Positions 9,101 to 19,100 of a stretch of DNA of 29,888 nt are shown here, piece after piece. This stretch comes from a virus. The stretch covers positions 1-29,888 of the IMG/VR virus record IMGVR_UViG_3300006737_000116; one strand, written 5' to 3'. How positions within the stretch are numbered: the first letter of the stretch is position 1; the number at the start of each line of letters is the position of its first letter. The translations under genes and the position numbers were made by a program. The notes under the pieces were generated by a model, which worked only from the letters and a program-made list of their open reading frames with translations, was not told the origin of the DNA and searched no databases.

Positions 9101-12100
9101 ATCTGATTGTCTTAACACCTGTACTAAATCTCAATTCATCAGCATCTGTATCATATGATACAGTGTCAACATTTCCAGTCCATACAGCATTTTCTCTAGG
9201 TGGAACACCAGCAGGAACAAGGATAACACCACTTGCATTACCATTATTATCTGTAGTGATAGAACCATTAAATGCTGACAGTGAGTTAGCAGCAATACCA
9301 GTATACTTAAGGTCAGGATTTACCCATCTAGCAATATCTCTGCCTTCCATAAAGACATAGACCTTTGTATTTGGTTTTAATCTATTAATTTTAAACTTAA
9401 CAGGGATACTTCTAGCAAAGTATGATAGTGATGTAACAACAACGTTGGATCCTACACCCTTAGTTACTAGTCCCTTACCAACTTCATTGTTCTGTGGACT
9501 AATATTAGAAGATGTTCCTACAGCAGCAGTAGCAACATTAGAATCTGCAATATTAGAATTAACTTCTGCAAATGATCCAATGTTATAGAATGCTTGGTTA
9601 GCACCTAACCAATTAACTTTATATGAATTATAAAGACTTGAGAATGCTTCCTTTAAATTTTCCTTAGCAAGGAATATAGAGTATAGATTAGTATTATTAT
9701 CTGTTACTAAAGGTTCTACACTATTGTCATACCAAGAATCTACACTAGGACCAATAAATGAATCACCAACATATTGAAGAACAACAAATGGGTTGGGATT
9801 AACTGTCTTAGTAGCAAAGTTATTTCCTAGTAATTCTAATTCTGTGTATGGAAGAGTAACTATATCACCAGTCTTCTGATAACCAGAAACAGATCTTTGA
9901 TCATCTCTATTATTAACTTCAATTAATTCGATAGAATCTTCTTTTGCTTGAGAACGTAATACAGACTGTTGTGTATCAATAGAACATTTATAGTCTATTG
10001 ATTTTAGGGATCCAATCCTATGAGTCTCAAAATTGTCTACAATGAAACCACTCTTAAAGCGATTGACACCAGCAGCATCTGTAATCTGCATATTAAGAGC
10101 TTGTTGCTCAAGAATACTTAACGTAGTGTAATATTCTAGTCTCTCAATACGTTTCTCCAACTTACCAATGTCACGCATTGTGTAACGACGGTTATCGACT
10201 GGAGTAATCCTTACATCCTTACCTGATTGTGTGAAAGCAGGTATGTACATATAGTACAATGCAATAGCATCACTAATAACATCTGGTTTAGATGGGTTGA
10301 GTGAAGAATTACCTTCCTTAACAATAAACTGACCTTTCTTATTCAAGAACAATCCATCAATCCTATCAAGGTATTGTGTCTGTGTGAATGAGAATGTATA
10401 TTCGAGATTTGAATCAGGAGCAGGAGTACTAGAAACAATACCACCAGTTCCAGTGAATGATCTACTATTAGGTGAAGATAGTAATGATGTATTCTGAAAT
10501 CCACCAATAATAGCATCGTTATCAACTTTAGGTCTAAAATCTAAAACATCTTTAAGAGATACCTTACCTAATACAGGTGAATTGAATGAAGGAATTTCTT
10601 CTGGTCCTACACCAGCTTCATGTAAGTATGAATCAACAGTAATGAAATCACCAGAAGTATGATCAAAGTAATCAAAAGCAACTACTAACTGTCCTACAGG
10701 TGCTTCAAAACCAGGTTTAATGACAAGTCTAGAGATATCATATATTGTGTCTCTTTGACCATCGTCAAATGTAAACCTATTAGTAACATCAGTACCAGTA
10801 ACCAAGTTACCTGACTTATCAACTACAGGAGGTGTTGAACTAGATCCTTCATAAACATATCTCAAGTTAAATGCATCTGCATAACTGAATACATCTAAAG
10901 ACTCTGTATCATAATCTCTACCTCTAAAAGGTACAATTTTGTCACCAGCAGACTCAACAATAATTCTCTTGTTTAAGTTTGCTGTCTTGAGTCTTGGTTT
11001 TGCTTTAGTAACTTCTAAAGTAGCAGTTAGTTTTAATGTAGGATATGTTGTATATGATGTAGATCCAAAATAATTTGAAGGTAGATTCAACTTAACACTA
11101 CCAGAAGTTAAACCACTAGCAGCATCAGTAGATGCCTTTATCTCAACCTGATCTGAAGTGATATAAACTACATCACCAGCAGCAACATCAGGAGCATCTC
11201 CTGCATCAAGTACTGTGATTAGGAAGTTGCTTTCACTAAATGATACAAATCTTTGAGTTCCAAATGGGAGTTGAGCAGCAAAAGTAATAGAACCAGCACC
11301 ACCAGAACCAGTAGATATAAAATCTCTCCTGAGATAGTAGGTAATCTTGGAATCATCAGAAGTAGCAACAATAGAACTTATTTGATTGGAACCAGTTTTA
11401 TAAAGAAGAGTTCCTTGATTAAAGTTATCAATAGATGGTCTTACTCTAACAACACTAGCATTAGTAACAGTATTAGGTAGTGACCTATCTAAGTAAATTC
11501 TTGATTTGTATACACCAGCAGGTTCTGTTGATTGTTGTACAACACCTCTTACAAGATTTCCAGTATCATCTGTAAACTGAACCAAATCTCCATGAATAAC
11601 AAATGTTGTTGCATCTCCACCAAATCCTGTACACTCAATATACTTTCTTCCTTTGTTTCCACTGAAAGTAAAATCAGTTACTGAAACAACCTCAGAATAC
11701 TTCTCTTTGTTAATCTCAATATCTGCTGTGAATATATTAGAATTACCAGATCCAAATTGAGAGTAGAATGACTTAACATTCTGTGGTGTGTATGTTGTAA
11801 CAGCATTTCTTACTAGAACTGGAACAACAACTGCTTGTGATGAAGCACCAGCATCAACAATCTCGACTAGAGGTGGTTGTGAGTATTCAACTCCAGCAGC
11901 ATCTCTGTCTATAATGCCTACACTATAAACTAACTGATCTCCACTGACATTAACAAGTATCTTAGAGTTATCATATTCAACTCCATCAATTCTAATTGTT
12001 GCTGTAGAAGAATGATTTGCTCCTCTATTAGTAACAACAAAATGAGATATAGTATTGTCTTTTGCAATCCTTAAAGTATTACCTGCTTCATCAGCAATAA

Positions 12101-14261
12101 CTTCACCACTCTTGAATACACCAAACAATCCTTTGATCATCAAGGTTTTATTTGAAGTATATGATCCTGTAGATGTTCCTTCTACTACACCATATGCACC
12201 ACTGCTAAGACCTCTAATATACTGTCCTGGAGTAAAACTACCAGAAACTAAAATCTTATCATCTAATTGTATCTTAGTAAAGAAGTTAGGATCAAAATAA
12301 GAAAATCCAAATGTACTATTATATGTTGCATCACCATTAGATAATCTACCTTTAGATATAATAATATCAGTATCAGAATTAAATCCAATTCCTCTATCTA
12401 ATAGAGTATAGTTACTTGGTTTTGCTAATCCAATAACAGGAGTAATTGTTTCATTGTAATCAATAATTTTTCCGAAAGGAACGGATCCAGGTGTTTCAGC
12501 ATCGTTCTCATTCATATAGATGAATCTAAACTTATTAGGATCAGTATCATCATACTCAATAAGAAAATCATCTAGAAGATCTTTCTGTGCAGTTACAGTA
12601 ATCTCTAGGAATGTAACTGTGTCATCTGGATTAGATTCAATTCTAGGAACTCTAGAATAAGATAGAACTTCAAAACTATTTGCTATGATAGTAGTTCCAC
12701 GTGATTGAATATACCAAAGAGTTGGAATCCCATCAGCACTAGTTCTAAAATTAGAACCAGTAAGACCTGCTACACGTGTTGCATAGTTGTTATCAACTTC
12801 AATGTAGATAGTCTTAATACCCTGATTAATATCAAAGAAAGAACCTCTCCTATTGATAGTCTGTTTAGGATCAGTTGCTGCCTCAGTATTATTCATACCA
12901 ATAGATCCGTCATTAAATGCAGCAGACAGATACACATTAGGATATGATGTAAGTTCAGATCCTTCTGAGTTTACTGGTAGTGAACTATAATTGTTAGTAA
13001 TTCTATAAGTAGGAAGACCTTTTGTTTTAAGACGTATATCTTCCCTGTTTAAAGTCTCTCTTGCTTTATCTACATCAATGTACTTAGTTTCTTTGTTAAC
13101 AACCTCGTAACCTTTAACATATGCTTTACCTGGACCAACACTAGCAACTAACTTCTTACCAGCATCAGATTCAGATAGACCATTTACTAGACCTTCTGTA
13201 TCCTTTCCATAGATACCAAGATTGCCATTCTTCTGATAGAACTCCCTTACATCAAGAGAGAAGTTGTCAACAACATAATCACCAGACTCATCATAAGTCC
13301 TACGTGCAAGAGTATTCTCAAGAAGGTTGTAGTCCGTTTGTACTACTTGAGTTTGTACTACTCCATTCTTGATCTGAAGTAGTTTAATGAAATTCTTATC
13401 TGTCTTCTCGTCTAATGAATATACAACGAGACTCAATATGAGACTTAACCTATGTGCTCCTGGTGCTGAGTAGTTCGAAGATCCAATAGAGTTGTCATAT
13501 AGACTTGCATCCTCTTCAGGAGTTACAACGTTCTCAACAATTTTAAATCCAACCTTAGCAGATGGTTGGTCATAGTACTTATCAACTACAAGTAATTGAT
13601 TTGCATTTCTTACGAAATATCCATTAACAAAGTAAATACCTTCTTCTACCTTGACAGCAGAAGCAAATCCCATTGCAGGACTCTCTAACGCCGTTGATAC
13701 ACCTGTGTCAGGATTAGTAACAGAAATACTAGTAGGAAGTACACTTCCATCGGTTCCAACCACCATCAGTGGTGTATTAACACCGTCTACGACCTCTAGG
13801 GTCTCACCTTGACGGAATGTGTTCTCGTTTCCAGCATCACCACTATTTGTATAGTTGACATAAAGAACATCTGCTTCTGTCTCTGTTGCAACTTCAGACT
13901 GTACTATAGTAGCAACAACACCAGAAGTTAATCCTTTAATTTGGCGATTTGTTAATTGTGTAACATCATATTTTTTATAAACTATCTGACCATTTTGGTT
14001 TGTAGGTATCTCAGATACTGAAGATAGTTTTACATAATTTAATTTATTATTAAATCCAATCTCACCAGGAATGACTAACTCACCCTGTTTAAAAGCATAC
14101 TTACCAAACTGCTCAACTTGATTTTGCAGTAAAGACTGAAGCTGCGTTAACTCCCTCGCCTGAATTGAATATCCAGGTCGAAAGAGTACTTTATAAAAGT
14201 TCTTGTCAGTGTCGAAATCGTCGTAATATGGTGCGACATTAAGATTCGTCTTTTGAGGCAT
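6156..14261 (-). CDS. giant DUF4815-type virion structural protein
   Basis: 2701 residues. The N-terminus (VAPYYDDFDTDKNFYKVLF, then RPGYSIQARELTQLQSLLQ, then a VIPGEIGFNN segment) matches the start of DUF4815 (PF16075) proteins of marine T4-like phages. The element YLDRIDGLFLNKKGQFIVKEG near 1294-1314, followed by a YYMYIPAF element, is typical of the end of that domain. A charged helix (DIGKLEKRIERLEYYTTL) follows at about 1354. The second half carries Gly-Tyr beta repeats (GSGYESAIITI, GSGYTEPPSIVL) also found in the gp7-like protein. It occupies the place of T4 gp9/gp10, so it is likely a baseplate-periphery or fibre-attachment protein; that is inference. The ATG at 14261 is 31 bp after gp8. 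Confidence 0.85.
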   Translation of the reverse strand: MPQKTNLNVAPYYDDFDTDKNFYKVLFRPGYSIQARELTQLQSLLQNQVEQFGKYAFKQGELVIPGEIGFNNKLNYVKLSSVSEIPTNQNGQIVYKKYDVTQLTNRQIKGLTSGVVATIVQSEVATETEADVLYVNYTNSGDAGNENTFRQGETLEVVDGVNTPLMVVGTDGSVLPTSISVTNPDTGVSTALESPAMGFASAVKVEEGIYFVNGYFVRNANQLLVVDKYYDQPSAKVGFKIVENVVTPEEDASLYDNSIGSSNYSAPGAHRLSLILSLVVYSLDEKTDKNFIKLLQIKNGVVQTQVVQTDYNLLENTLARRTYDESGDYVVDNFSLDVREFYQKNGNLGIYGKDTEGLVNGLSESDAGKKLVASVGPGKAYVKGYEVVNKETKYIDVDKARETLNREDIRLKTKGLPTYRITNNYSSLPVNSEGSELTSYPNVYLSAAFNDGSIGMNNTEAATDPKQTINRRGSFFDINQGIKTIYIEVDNNYATRVAGLTGSNFRTSADGIPTLWYIQSRGTTIIANSFEVLSYSRVPRIESNPDDTVTFLEITVTAQKDLLDDFLIEYDDTDPNKFRFIYMNENDAETPGSVPFGKIIDYNETITPVIGLAKPSNYTLLDRGIGFNSDTDIIISKGRLSNGDATYNSTFGFSYFDPNFFTKIQLDDKILVSGSFTPGQYIRGLSSGAYGVVEGTSTGSYTSNKTLMIKGLFGVFKSGEVIADEAGNTLRIAKDNTISHFVVTNRGANHSSTATIRIDGVEYDNSKILVNVSGDQLVYSVGIIDRDAAGVEYSQPPLVEIVDAGASSQAVVVPVLVRNAVTTYTPQNVKSFYSQFGSGNSNIFTADIEINKEKYSEVVSVTDFTFSGNKGRKYIECTGFGGDATTFVIHGDLVQFTDDTGNLVRGVVQQSTEPAGVYKSRIYLDRSLPNTVTNASVVRVRPSIDNFNQGTLLYKTGSNQISSIVATSDDSKITYYLRRDFISTGSGGAGSITFAAQLPFGTQRFVSFSESNFLITVLDAGDAPDVAAGDVVYITSDQVEIKASTDAASGLTSGSVKLNLPSNYFGSTSYTTYPTLKLTATLEVTKAKPRLKTANLNKRIIVESAGDKIVPFRGRDYDTESLDVFSYADAFNLRYVYEGSSSTPPVVDKSGNLVTGTDVTNRFTFDDGQRDTIYDISRLVIKPGFEAPVGQLVVAFDYFDHTSGDFITVDSYLHEAGVGPEEIPSFNSPVLGKVSLKDVLDFRPKVDNDAIIGGFQNTSLLSSPNSRSFTGTGGIVSSTPAPDSNLEYTFSFTQTQYLDRIDGLFLNKKGQFIVKEGNSSLNPSKPDVISDAIALYYMYIPAFTQSGKDVRITPVDNRRYTMRDIGKLEKRIERLEYYTTLSILEQQALNMQITDAAGVNRFKSGFIVDNFETHRIGSLKSIDYKCSIDTQQSVLRSQAKEDSIELIEVNNRDDQRSVSGYQKTGDIVTLPYTELELLGNNFATKTVNPNPFVVLQYVGDSFIGPSVDSWYDNSVEPLVTDNNTNLYSIFLAKENLKEAFSSLYNSYKVNWLGANQAFYNIGSFAEVNSNIADSNVATAAVGTSSNISPQNNEVGKGLVTKGVGSNVVVTSLSYFARSIPVKFKINRLKPNTKVYVFMEGRDIARWVNPDLKYTGIAANSLSAFNGSITTDNNGNASGVILVPAGVPPRENAVWTGNVDTVSYDTDADELRFSTGVKTIRFTSSSTDVDTKDVETFAEVKFYATGIVPENPSSIISTRPAFFKANEGTQIIDSNTENPVRPNPFAQTFKVDGFDGGVFTTSLDLFFNKKSENIPLRVYLTDVVSGKPGKNIIPGTQKVLTPETFLKVVSSDTLNITKGESITGSKSNASGPISKVIDKNNIEIVASTTGNYTLTNDQVYTIVLDNNNGKSFVQDELLTVASITQANNANNTQFTLTIAKDSGRVTSLNVSSIGSGYESAIITIESPQLPGGGNATATVRVSQGLVYDAEISLSGSGYTEPPSIVLRGTGSGNAGAVIESEITIDTPAVRMGIAIDVEGETQSITPTKFNFDFPVYLENDTEYALAIETDSIDYEMWASKLGDTEIATSQIVTTQPALGSLFKSQNINSWTEDLFEDIKFVLNRADFDISRTASLVLSNDNLGFEPLDHDPIETNAEANTTATSTLFKNNNYIVKVNHRDNGFDLNKSWVYFKNAVDVGGVTASSLNSNLYKVSNTGVDYYNITGTTRASGNSFGGGTSVLATYNRKFEKLYASISNLTFSQTKINSFVKTTNVSPIDDNVGTFTSYSQTDYEKTFLNEDFYFINQKIVASKINETANGINNSLLYKLDLSSTVSHLSPVIDLARASVKTISNRVESSSGSEERYGRRNQIVSFLPVYSFTASGLQGAEVINNNQTLVGVTSKAEGTIVKVDGSTVYVKVTTVNTFVAGETLTFSGQSFTGTITVGTTGLIKFAFDIPNTTTPPTFVTARNPSVVAQTYDNKISGRILLWNSKSGELTTVNDKQPINDDYNGRLIDNSSFDRNANVDDQLNDIFRVGDLISYPNQPVDEASFIEIAAVSYSDGIDFISETQSKNSSGIAKYVTKEISIENPATSIDVKLTANVTDTKNLQILYKLKKSSSQENFEDIEWIYFNTSGEPDVDTIASSENAISGITEKQSSYQELSYSIENLPEFSSYAVKIVMKSTNPAFVPKIQDMRAVASY

Positions 14262-14282
14262 TGCAACCAGTCTCTAATTAGG

Positions 14283-14290
14283 TTTTTATA
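14283..14290 (-). promoter_or_regulatory. possible weak late-promoter box
   Basis: The minus strand reads TATAAAAA 22 bp upstream of the DUF4815 gene ATG, one mismatch from the T4 late consensus TATAAATA. It lies in the 31-bp gap after gp8, at a spacing like that of the boxes before gp25 and gp8. In AT-rich DNA this could be chance. Confidence 0.3.
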
Positions 14291-14292
14291 AA

Positions 14293-16053
14293 TTAGAATT
14301 CGATTACTAGTTTGATGTCCTCAATTTGGTCAGCAGCTCTAGTAATTTGTCTTCTGTTCTCTATGTATACGATTTCGCCAGAGTTTGCAGCGATTTCGGG
14401 GGATGCTAAACCGCCTGTAAGCTGAATGCCAGACACTGCTCCATTAGCACCAGTATCTACATTTCCACTTGCTGTGGACGCTTGTCCGACAACGGCATTA
14501 GCAGCATTTGATTCAAATGCTCTCACAACACCAGAGTCACTATGTAATTCTGGTGATTGATAATATTTAAGGATTCCAGTAGTGGCATCCCATGACACAA
14601 CTTTACCATATGATGTTCCACCTGTTACTGATTGGAAGATATCTTCGTCAACAGTATAATCAGATGTTGCTCCATTGATCTTTAGTACAGCTGTACCACG
14701 TAATGTGGAAGCAGAAGCAAAATCAGTTGTTCCAAAATCAAATGGATCTTGAATGATACCGATACGACGGAAATCATTATCTACAGGGAAGTCACCTGAT
14801 CCTTCATCATATGTCAAACGAATGTTTGTCATAACTCTCTTAGAGAACATTTCACTTTCAGCATCAGAACCATGTCCTCCAGTAGGAGATATAATAACTT
14901 CTATAGAAGCAACTCCAGTAAATGAACTTGCAGCAGCAGTAAGACCAGCGTCAGTAAATACTTTACCTGTTTCTAAGATTGTAGAACCATATGTGTATCC
15001 AGTACCTGCTGCTTCCATTACAGCAGTTGTAATAGATCCAGAACCGTCTGTAGTAAACTTCACGATACCACCTGATCCATCACCATATACTGAGGTATAA
15101 AGTGTTGCTGTAGCTGGAAGTGCAGAACCTGCATCTTTAACCACTGCTACTTGAACACCACCATCAATTGCTTGACCTTCAACAGTTACACGACTTGCTT
15201 CAGTCTTCTCAACGATAGGTAAGAAGTCTGTAGAAAGGAATGAAAGAACGTCTGCTGTAGGAAGTGTAAACATATGCTTCCAGATATATCCAGCAGTACC
15301 AGAAGGTTCTGTGTAGACACCACTAGCAAAAGCACCTTGTCCACCAGCAGGTTGTGACTTAGGTTCATAGGTAGCGTTTTGTCCAGTTGGATTAGCAGGA
15401 CTCTCACCATTATAAAGACACTTAAAGACCTCATAGTTGGAGTTCATTACATAGAACTTACCAGCAGAGAGACTTGTTTGACCAGTAGCAGTTGACTTAC
15501 CAATAGCACCACCGCCACCTGGAGTAGGTGCGTATGATGGACGGTACATGTCAAACTTAGGATTTAGTGAGATGTTCCAGTTATAACGTGGAATAACAAG
15601 ACGTGCAAATGGTCCTGTAATACGCTTGGCAGCAATTAGTTCATTATAAATTGCTATTTTCTCGGAATAGTTATCAATAGGAGCAGGAGGTGCTTCTTCA
15701 GTAGCATACCTATAAACTCCAGACTTAGCAGTAGCACTTGATGTACCACCAGTAACAGTAGTTCCGAATGCTGGTGTAGTTGTAGCAGTAGGAAGAACGT
15801 TGTTAACCAGAATACTATTCTCATTAACCTCAGCAACTGTTGCTGACCATCCACCACCTGAAACAGTTTCACCTGCTACAAATGTACCGTCTACATTGAA
15901 TACCTCAATGTACGCATCCCATTTTGCGGATCTTCCTACGAAGAAATACATTCTGGTTCGAGCTGCATCCGCATCATTTGCGCCCTCGCTCAAGGATTCT
16001 AAGAATTGCTTCGCATTGAAGATTCTAAATTTTTCTGAAATAATAGCTGCCAT
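14293..16053 (-). CDS. gp8: baseplate wedge protein gp8
   Basis: 586 residues, against 334 in T4 gp8. The C-terminus YIENRRQITRAADQIEDIKL corresponds to the T4 gp8 end YMENRPPIIMAMDQTEEINI. GYIWKHMFTLPTADVLSFLS and FRRIGIIQDPFDFG also match T4 gp8 segments (GYVWEYLFEIPP and FRQISIITNPLEA). The N-terminus (SEKFRIFNAKQFLESLSEG, then MYFFVGRSAKW) fits as well. The extra length comes from inserted Gly-rich beta modules: FVAGETVSGGGWSATVAEV near 60-80, AAGTGYTYGST near 345, and QSVTGGTSYGKVVSWD near 480. The protein joins gp6, gp7 and gp10-like partners in the wedge. The ATG at 16053 follows a double late-promoter motif. Confidence 0.88.
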   Translation of the reverse strand: MAAIISEKFRIFNAKQFLESLSEGANDADAARTRMYFFVGRSAKWDAYIEVFNVDGTFVAGETVSGGGWSATVAEVNENSILVNNVLPTATTTPAFGTTVTGGTSSATAKSGVYRYATEEAPPAPIDNYSEKIAIYNELIAAKRITGPFARLVIPRYNWNISLNPKFDMYRPSYAPTPGGGGAIGKSTATGQTSLSAGKFYVMNSNYEVFKCLYNGESPANPTGQNATYEPKSQPAGGQGAFASGVYTEPSGTAGYIWKHMFTLPTADVLSFLSTDFLPIVEKTEASRVTVEGQAIDGGVQVAVVKDAGSALPATATLYTSVYGDGSGGIVKFTTDGSGSITTAVMEAAGTGYTYGSTILETGKVFTDAGLTAAASSFTGVASIEVIISPTGGHGSDAESEMFSKRVMTNIRLTYDEGSGDFPVDNDFRRIGIIQDPFDFGTTDFASASTLRGTAVLKINGATSDYTVDEDIFQSVTGGTSYGKVVSWDATTGILKYYQSPELHSDSGVVRAFESNAANAVVGQASTASGNVDTGANGAVSGIQLTGGLASPEIAANSGEIVYIENRRQITRAADQIEDIKLVIEF

Positions 16054-16094
16054 AGCACTGGTCTCTAAATGTTAAATTAAGACTAAATCCGAGT

Positions 16095-16112
16095 TATTTA
16101 TATTTATTTATA
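16095..16112 (-). promoter_or_regulatory. double T4-type late promoter upstream of gp8
   Basis: The minus strand reads TATAAATAAATATAAATA, two exact copies of the T4 late-promoter box TATAAATA (16112-16105 and 16102-16095), 10 bp apart. The TAA stop of the gp7-like gene lies inside the upstream copy. With T4-like spacing, transcription would start near 16089-16099 and give a leader of roughly 35-45 nt before the gp8 ATG. The late promoter would be used with a phage sigma factor (gp55-type) and sliding clamp. Confidence 0.72.
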
Positions 16113-19100
16113 GGGCGTTTCTGATGTACTCTCCAATGAGATGCTCCTCGATAGGGGAGTTATCTATGCCTCTTTCACATCCTGTAAAACGATCACTCAA
16201 CTTTCCAGTGTAACTGATCTTTTCACGTCCAACAAAAATGGTTCCTGATGATGCAAAATTAGTCGTGTTTGCATATACAATAGCACCTGTTGCTAAATAT
16301 CCACCACCATTAGCATCTGGCAAATCTGATGTGTTCAACTGAGTTATATAGTAGTTGATGGATGGGTTAACAAAGTTCCACTTGATATTGCCTACGAAGT
16401 TTGTACCAACTGCATCGTTGATCTCTTCAATAGTGAAATTCCACACACTGATCTCTTCCAGCGTATACTCGGATACTGGAATACCACCTGTGGAAAGAAC
16501 ATCACCTAGATCTAATTGACCACCTACAGTGCTATAACTAACCCTGTTAAATGTCTGAGGAGTTGGTCCTAAAACTGCGGAACTATATGTGTTGTTGTAC
16601 GCAAAATGAGTATCAACAGCACCAGTTACGACATGTCTGACTAGTTGCTTCTTAAGATCTACATCAAGTGTAGCTACAGATCTAATAACTCTAGTCTTTT
16701 CAATTTCAATCTCTACAGATGATCCCATAGGAGCAGAAGTAACTGAAGTTGGCCACGTTCTAACTATTTCATGACTAACATTAAATCCACCAAGAGTACG
16801 AACCAATTGGAATGTGGAGACAATCTTTGGTTTATGCTCAACTGCTGGATAAGAACCACCACCAGGTTGAGCACCACTAGGACCACCAGGAACAATACCA
16901 CCAATAATTTCAATACCTTTAATAGGTACGATCTCAGATGATATATTTGTAGGACTATCGTTTAATAGTGCAGTTGAGAATATTAATCCAACAAAACTAT
17001 CAATCTTCCTATCACGTCTTTTAATTCTAGTATATTTTCTAGCAACACTAACTCTAGGTGCTTTAGTATAACCAGAACCAGATGATGTAAGTTTGATATC
17101 AACAATTTGACCCTTACTTACAATTACTTCAGCAGTTGCTCCACCTCCAGCACCATCTTCAGGAATAAAATGTAATATTGGTGGAGTATTATAACCATAA
17201 GCAGTAGTAGGTTCAATAACACCTGTATCATAATATAATTTGAGACTCTTCTTGTTCCAATCTACAGCAGTTACCTTACCACCCTCAATAGTACAAGTAA
17301 CACTTAAACCACTACCCGAAATATCACCATTATAATTTGTAGTTTTTATAGAACCAAAGTATTTGGAGGATACCTCAGAACCAGGTCTATAATCTTTAGG
17401 ATTTACAAATCTAGGTAATCCTTGTACATCTCTATATCCATCTTCACCATCAATCTTGATTACATCTCCTTCATTTAAATAAGAGAGTAAGTTCTTAGTT
17501 ACATAAAATGACTTATCTGCTTTGTCGCTATCATATAGCCATGGAGATGAATTCCTCTGCATTTTATGATTATTAGATTCATCTTTCTGATAATCAAGTG
17601 TACTAGGAACATTAACCTCAAGTTCGTCTTCACCTGTAGAGAAGTATAATGCTTCTGATCCATTGAATAAAGGATTGTTACCAGCAATAACTAATTTAAC
17701 TGATCTATCACTAAGAGTCTCAATAGACTTAATAGTGCCTACAACATTCTTAAGTAATCCATTCTTCTGATAAGCATACCTATTAAAATCATAGTTTGTA
17801 TTAACCCAACTGATTAATGGAACAAATGCATTAGGATTAGTATCTGTAATTGTTAATTCTAATCTATTAAAATATGTACCAGGTTGGAAATCATGTAAAG
17901 TTATTGACTGTTGTATATCTCTACCATACAATAACATAAGTTCTACATTGTTATCAGCATATATCTTTCTTGTAAATCTTATAGCAGGTCCAGTAATAGT
18001 ATATGAATCAGTTTCTCTCTGCAATACACCATCTATGAAAACTAGTACATAATCAGCATCATCAATCTTCTTGACTTCTTTAGTAATACTATCAAGAATA
18101 ATAAACGGACCAGCAGATCCATCAAATATACCAGAAGTCTCAAGTTCACATCTATTGTAGTTTCCTATACCATGAAGAGCAATATTATCTACTGCTAATG
18201 GTTCCTGAACAGTCTTAGTATTTTCTCCCTGCTGCCAAATAGGTGCTCCTGTAAATACAATCTTATTTGGTACAGTAGTTCTATCAATACTATAAGAAGA
18301 ATCATCTTGTACAACACCACCAATAGAAACCATAAGGTTCTCATTGATATCAGTCTCTACTTCTCCACCATCATCATAATATAGATCAAATATCTTATTC
18401 TCATTGTTAACGTAGTCAGGAAGAGATATTACGGCAGTTCCAGGACCAGTTATAATTGTTGACTTAAGGTTCTCATATAAAGCATCTAAAGCAGACTCTA
18501 CATCTGCACACTTAGGAGTGAAAGGACTACCTGTACGAATATTAAGGTTGATGTATGGATTTAACGTTGTAAACGTACCAGCAGTTAGTGTATTTCTCAT
18601 TGCCATTACAGCAAGATCTTTTGCTTTCTCAAATGCTTTGATAGTTGGTTCAATCTCACCTGTAATATAATCAAGTAAATCATTATTATAATATGACTCA
18701 CCAGCAAGAATAGATCTCTGGTTACCACCAAATCTTAAATCATGCTCATATGCATCTACTACTAAACCAATATCTCTATGACATGTTTGACCTAACGTAC
18801 CCCATGTAAGTTCTGGATACTCATTCTTGATAAAACCTAATGTCTCTGACTGAATAAATGCTCTATTCATAGACAACTGGTTAGCAGCATCAATCCATGT
18901 ACCAGATCTCTGGTGTATATTTCTTAATTTCTTGAGATACCTAGCATTTAATGCAGGAGTCTTAAATTCGAACCATCTACCATAAAACTTAACTCCAGGT
19001 ATTGCTTGACTATTCTTTGTACTTGCTCCGATTGGTGGGGAAGAGAATGTAATGTTATTACCATTAACAGCATATGCTGCACCAGGCTCTTGCATCACAC

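Noticed and set aside
14753-15100. Plus-strand frame of 115 codons
   Set aside because: It is fully antisense to gp8, which has firm homology; the composition is that of a shadow frame.
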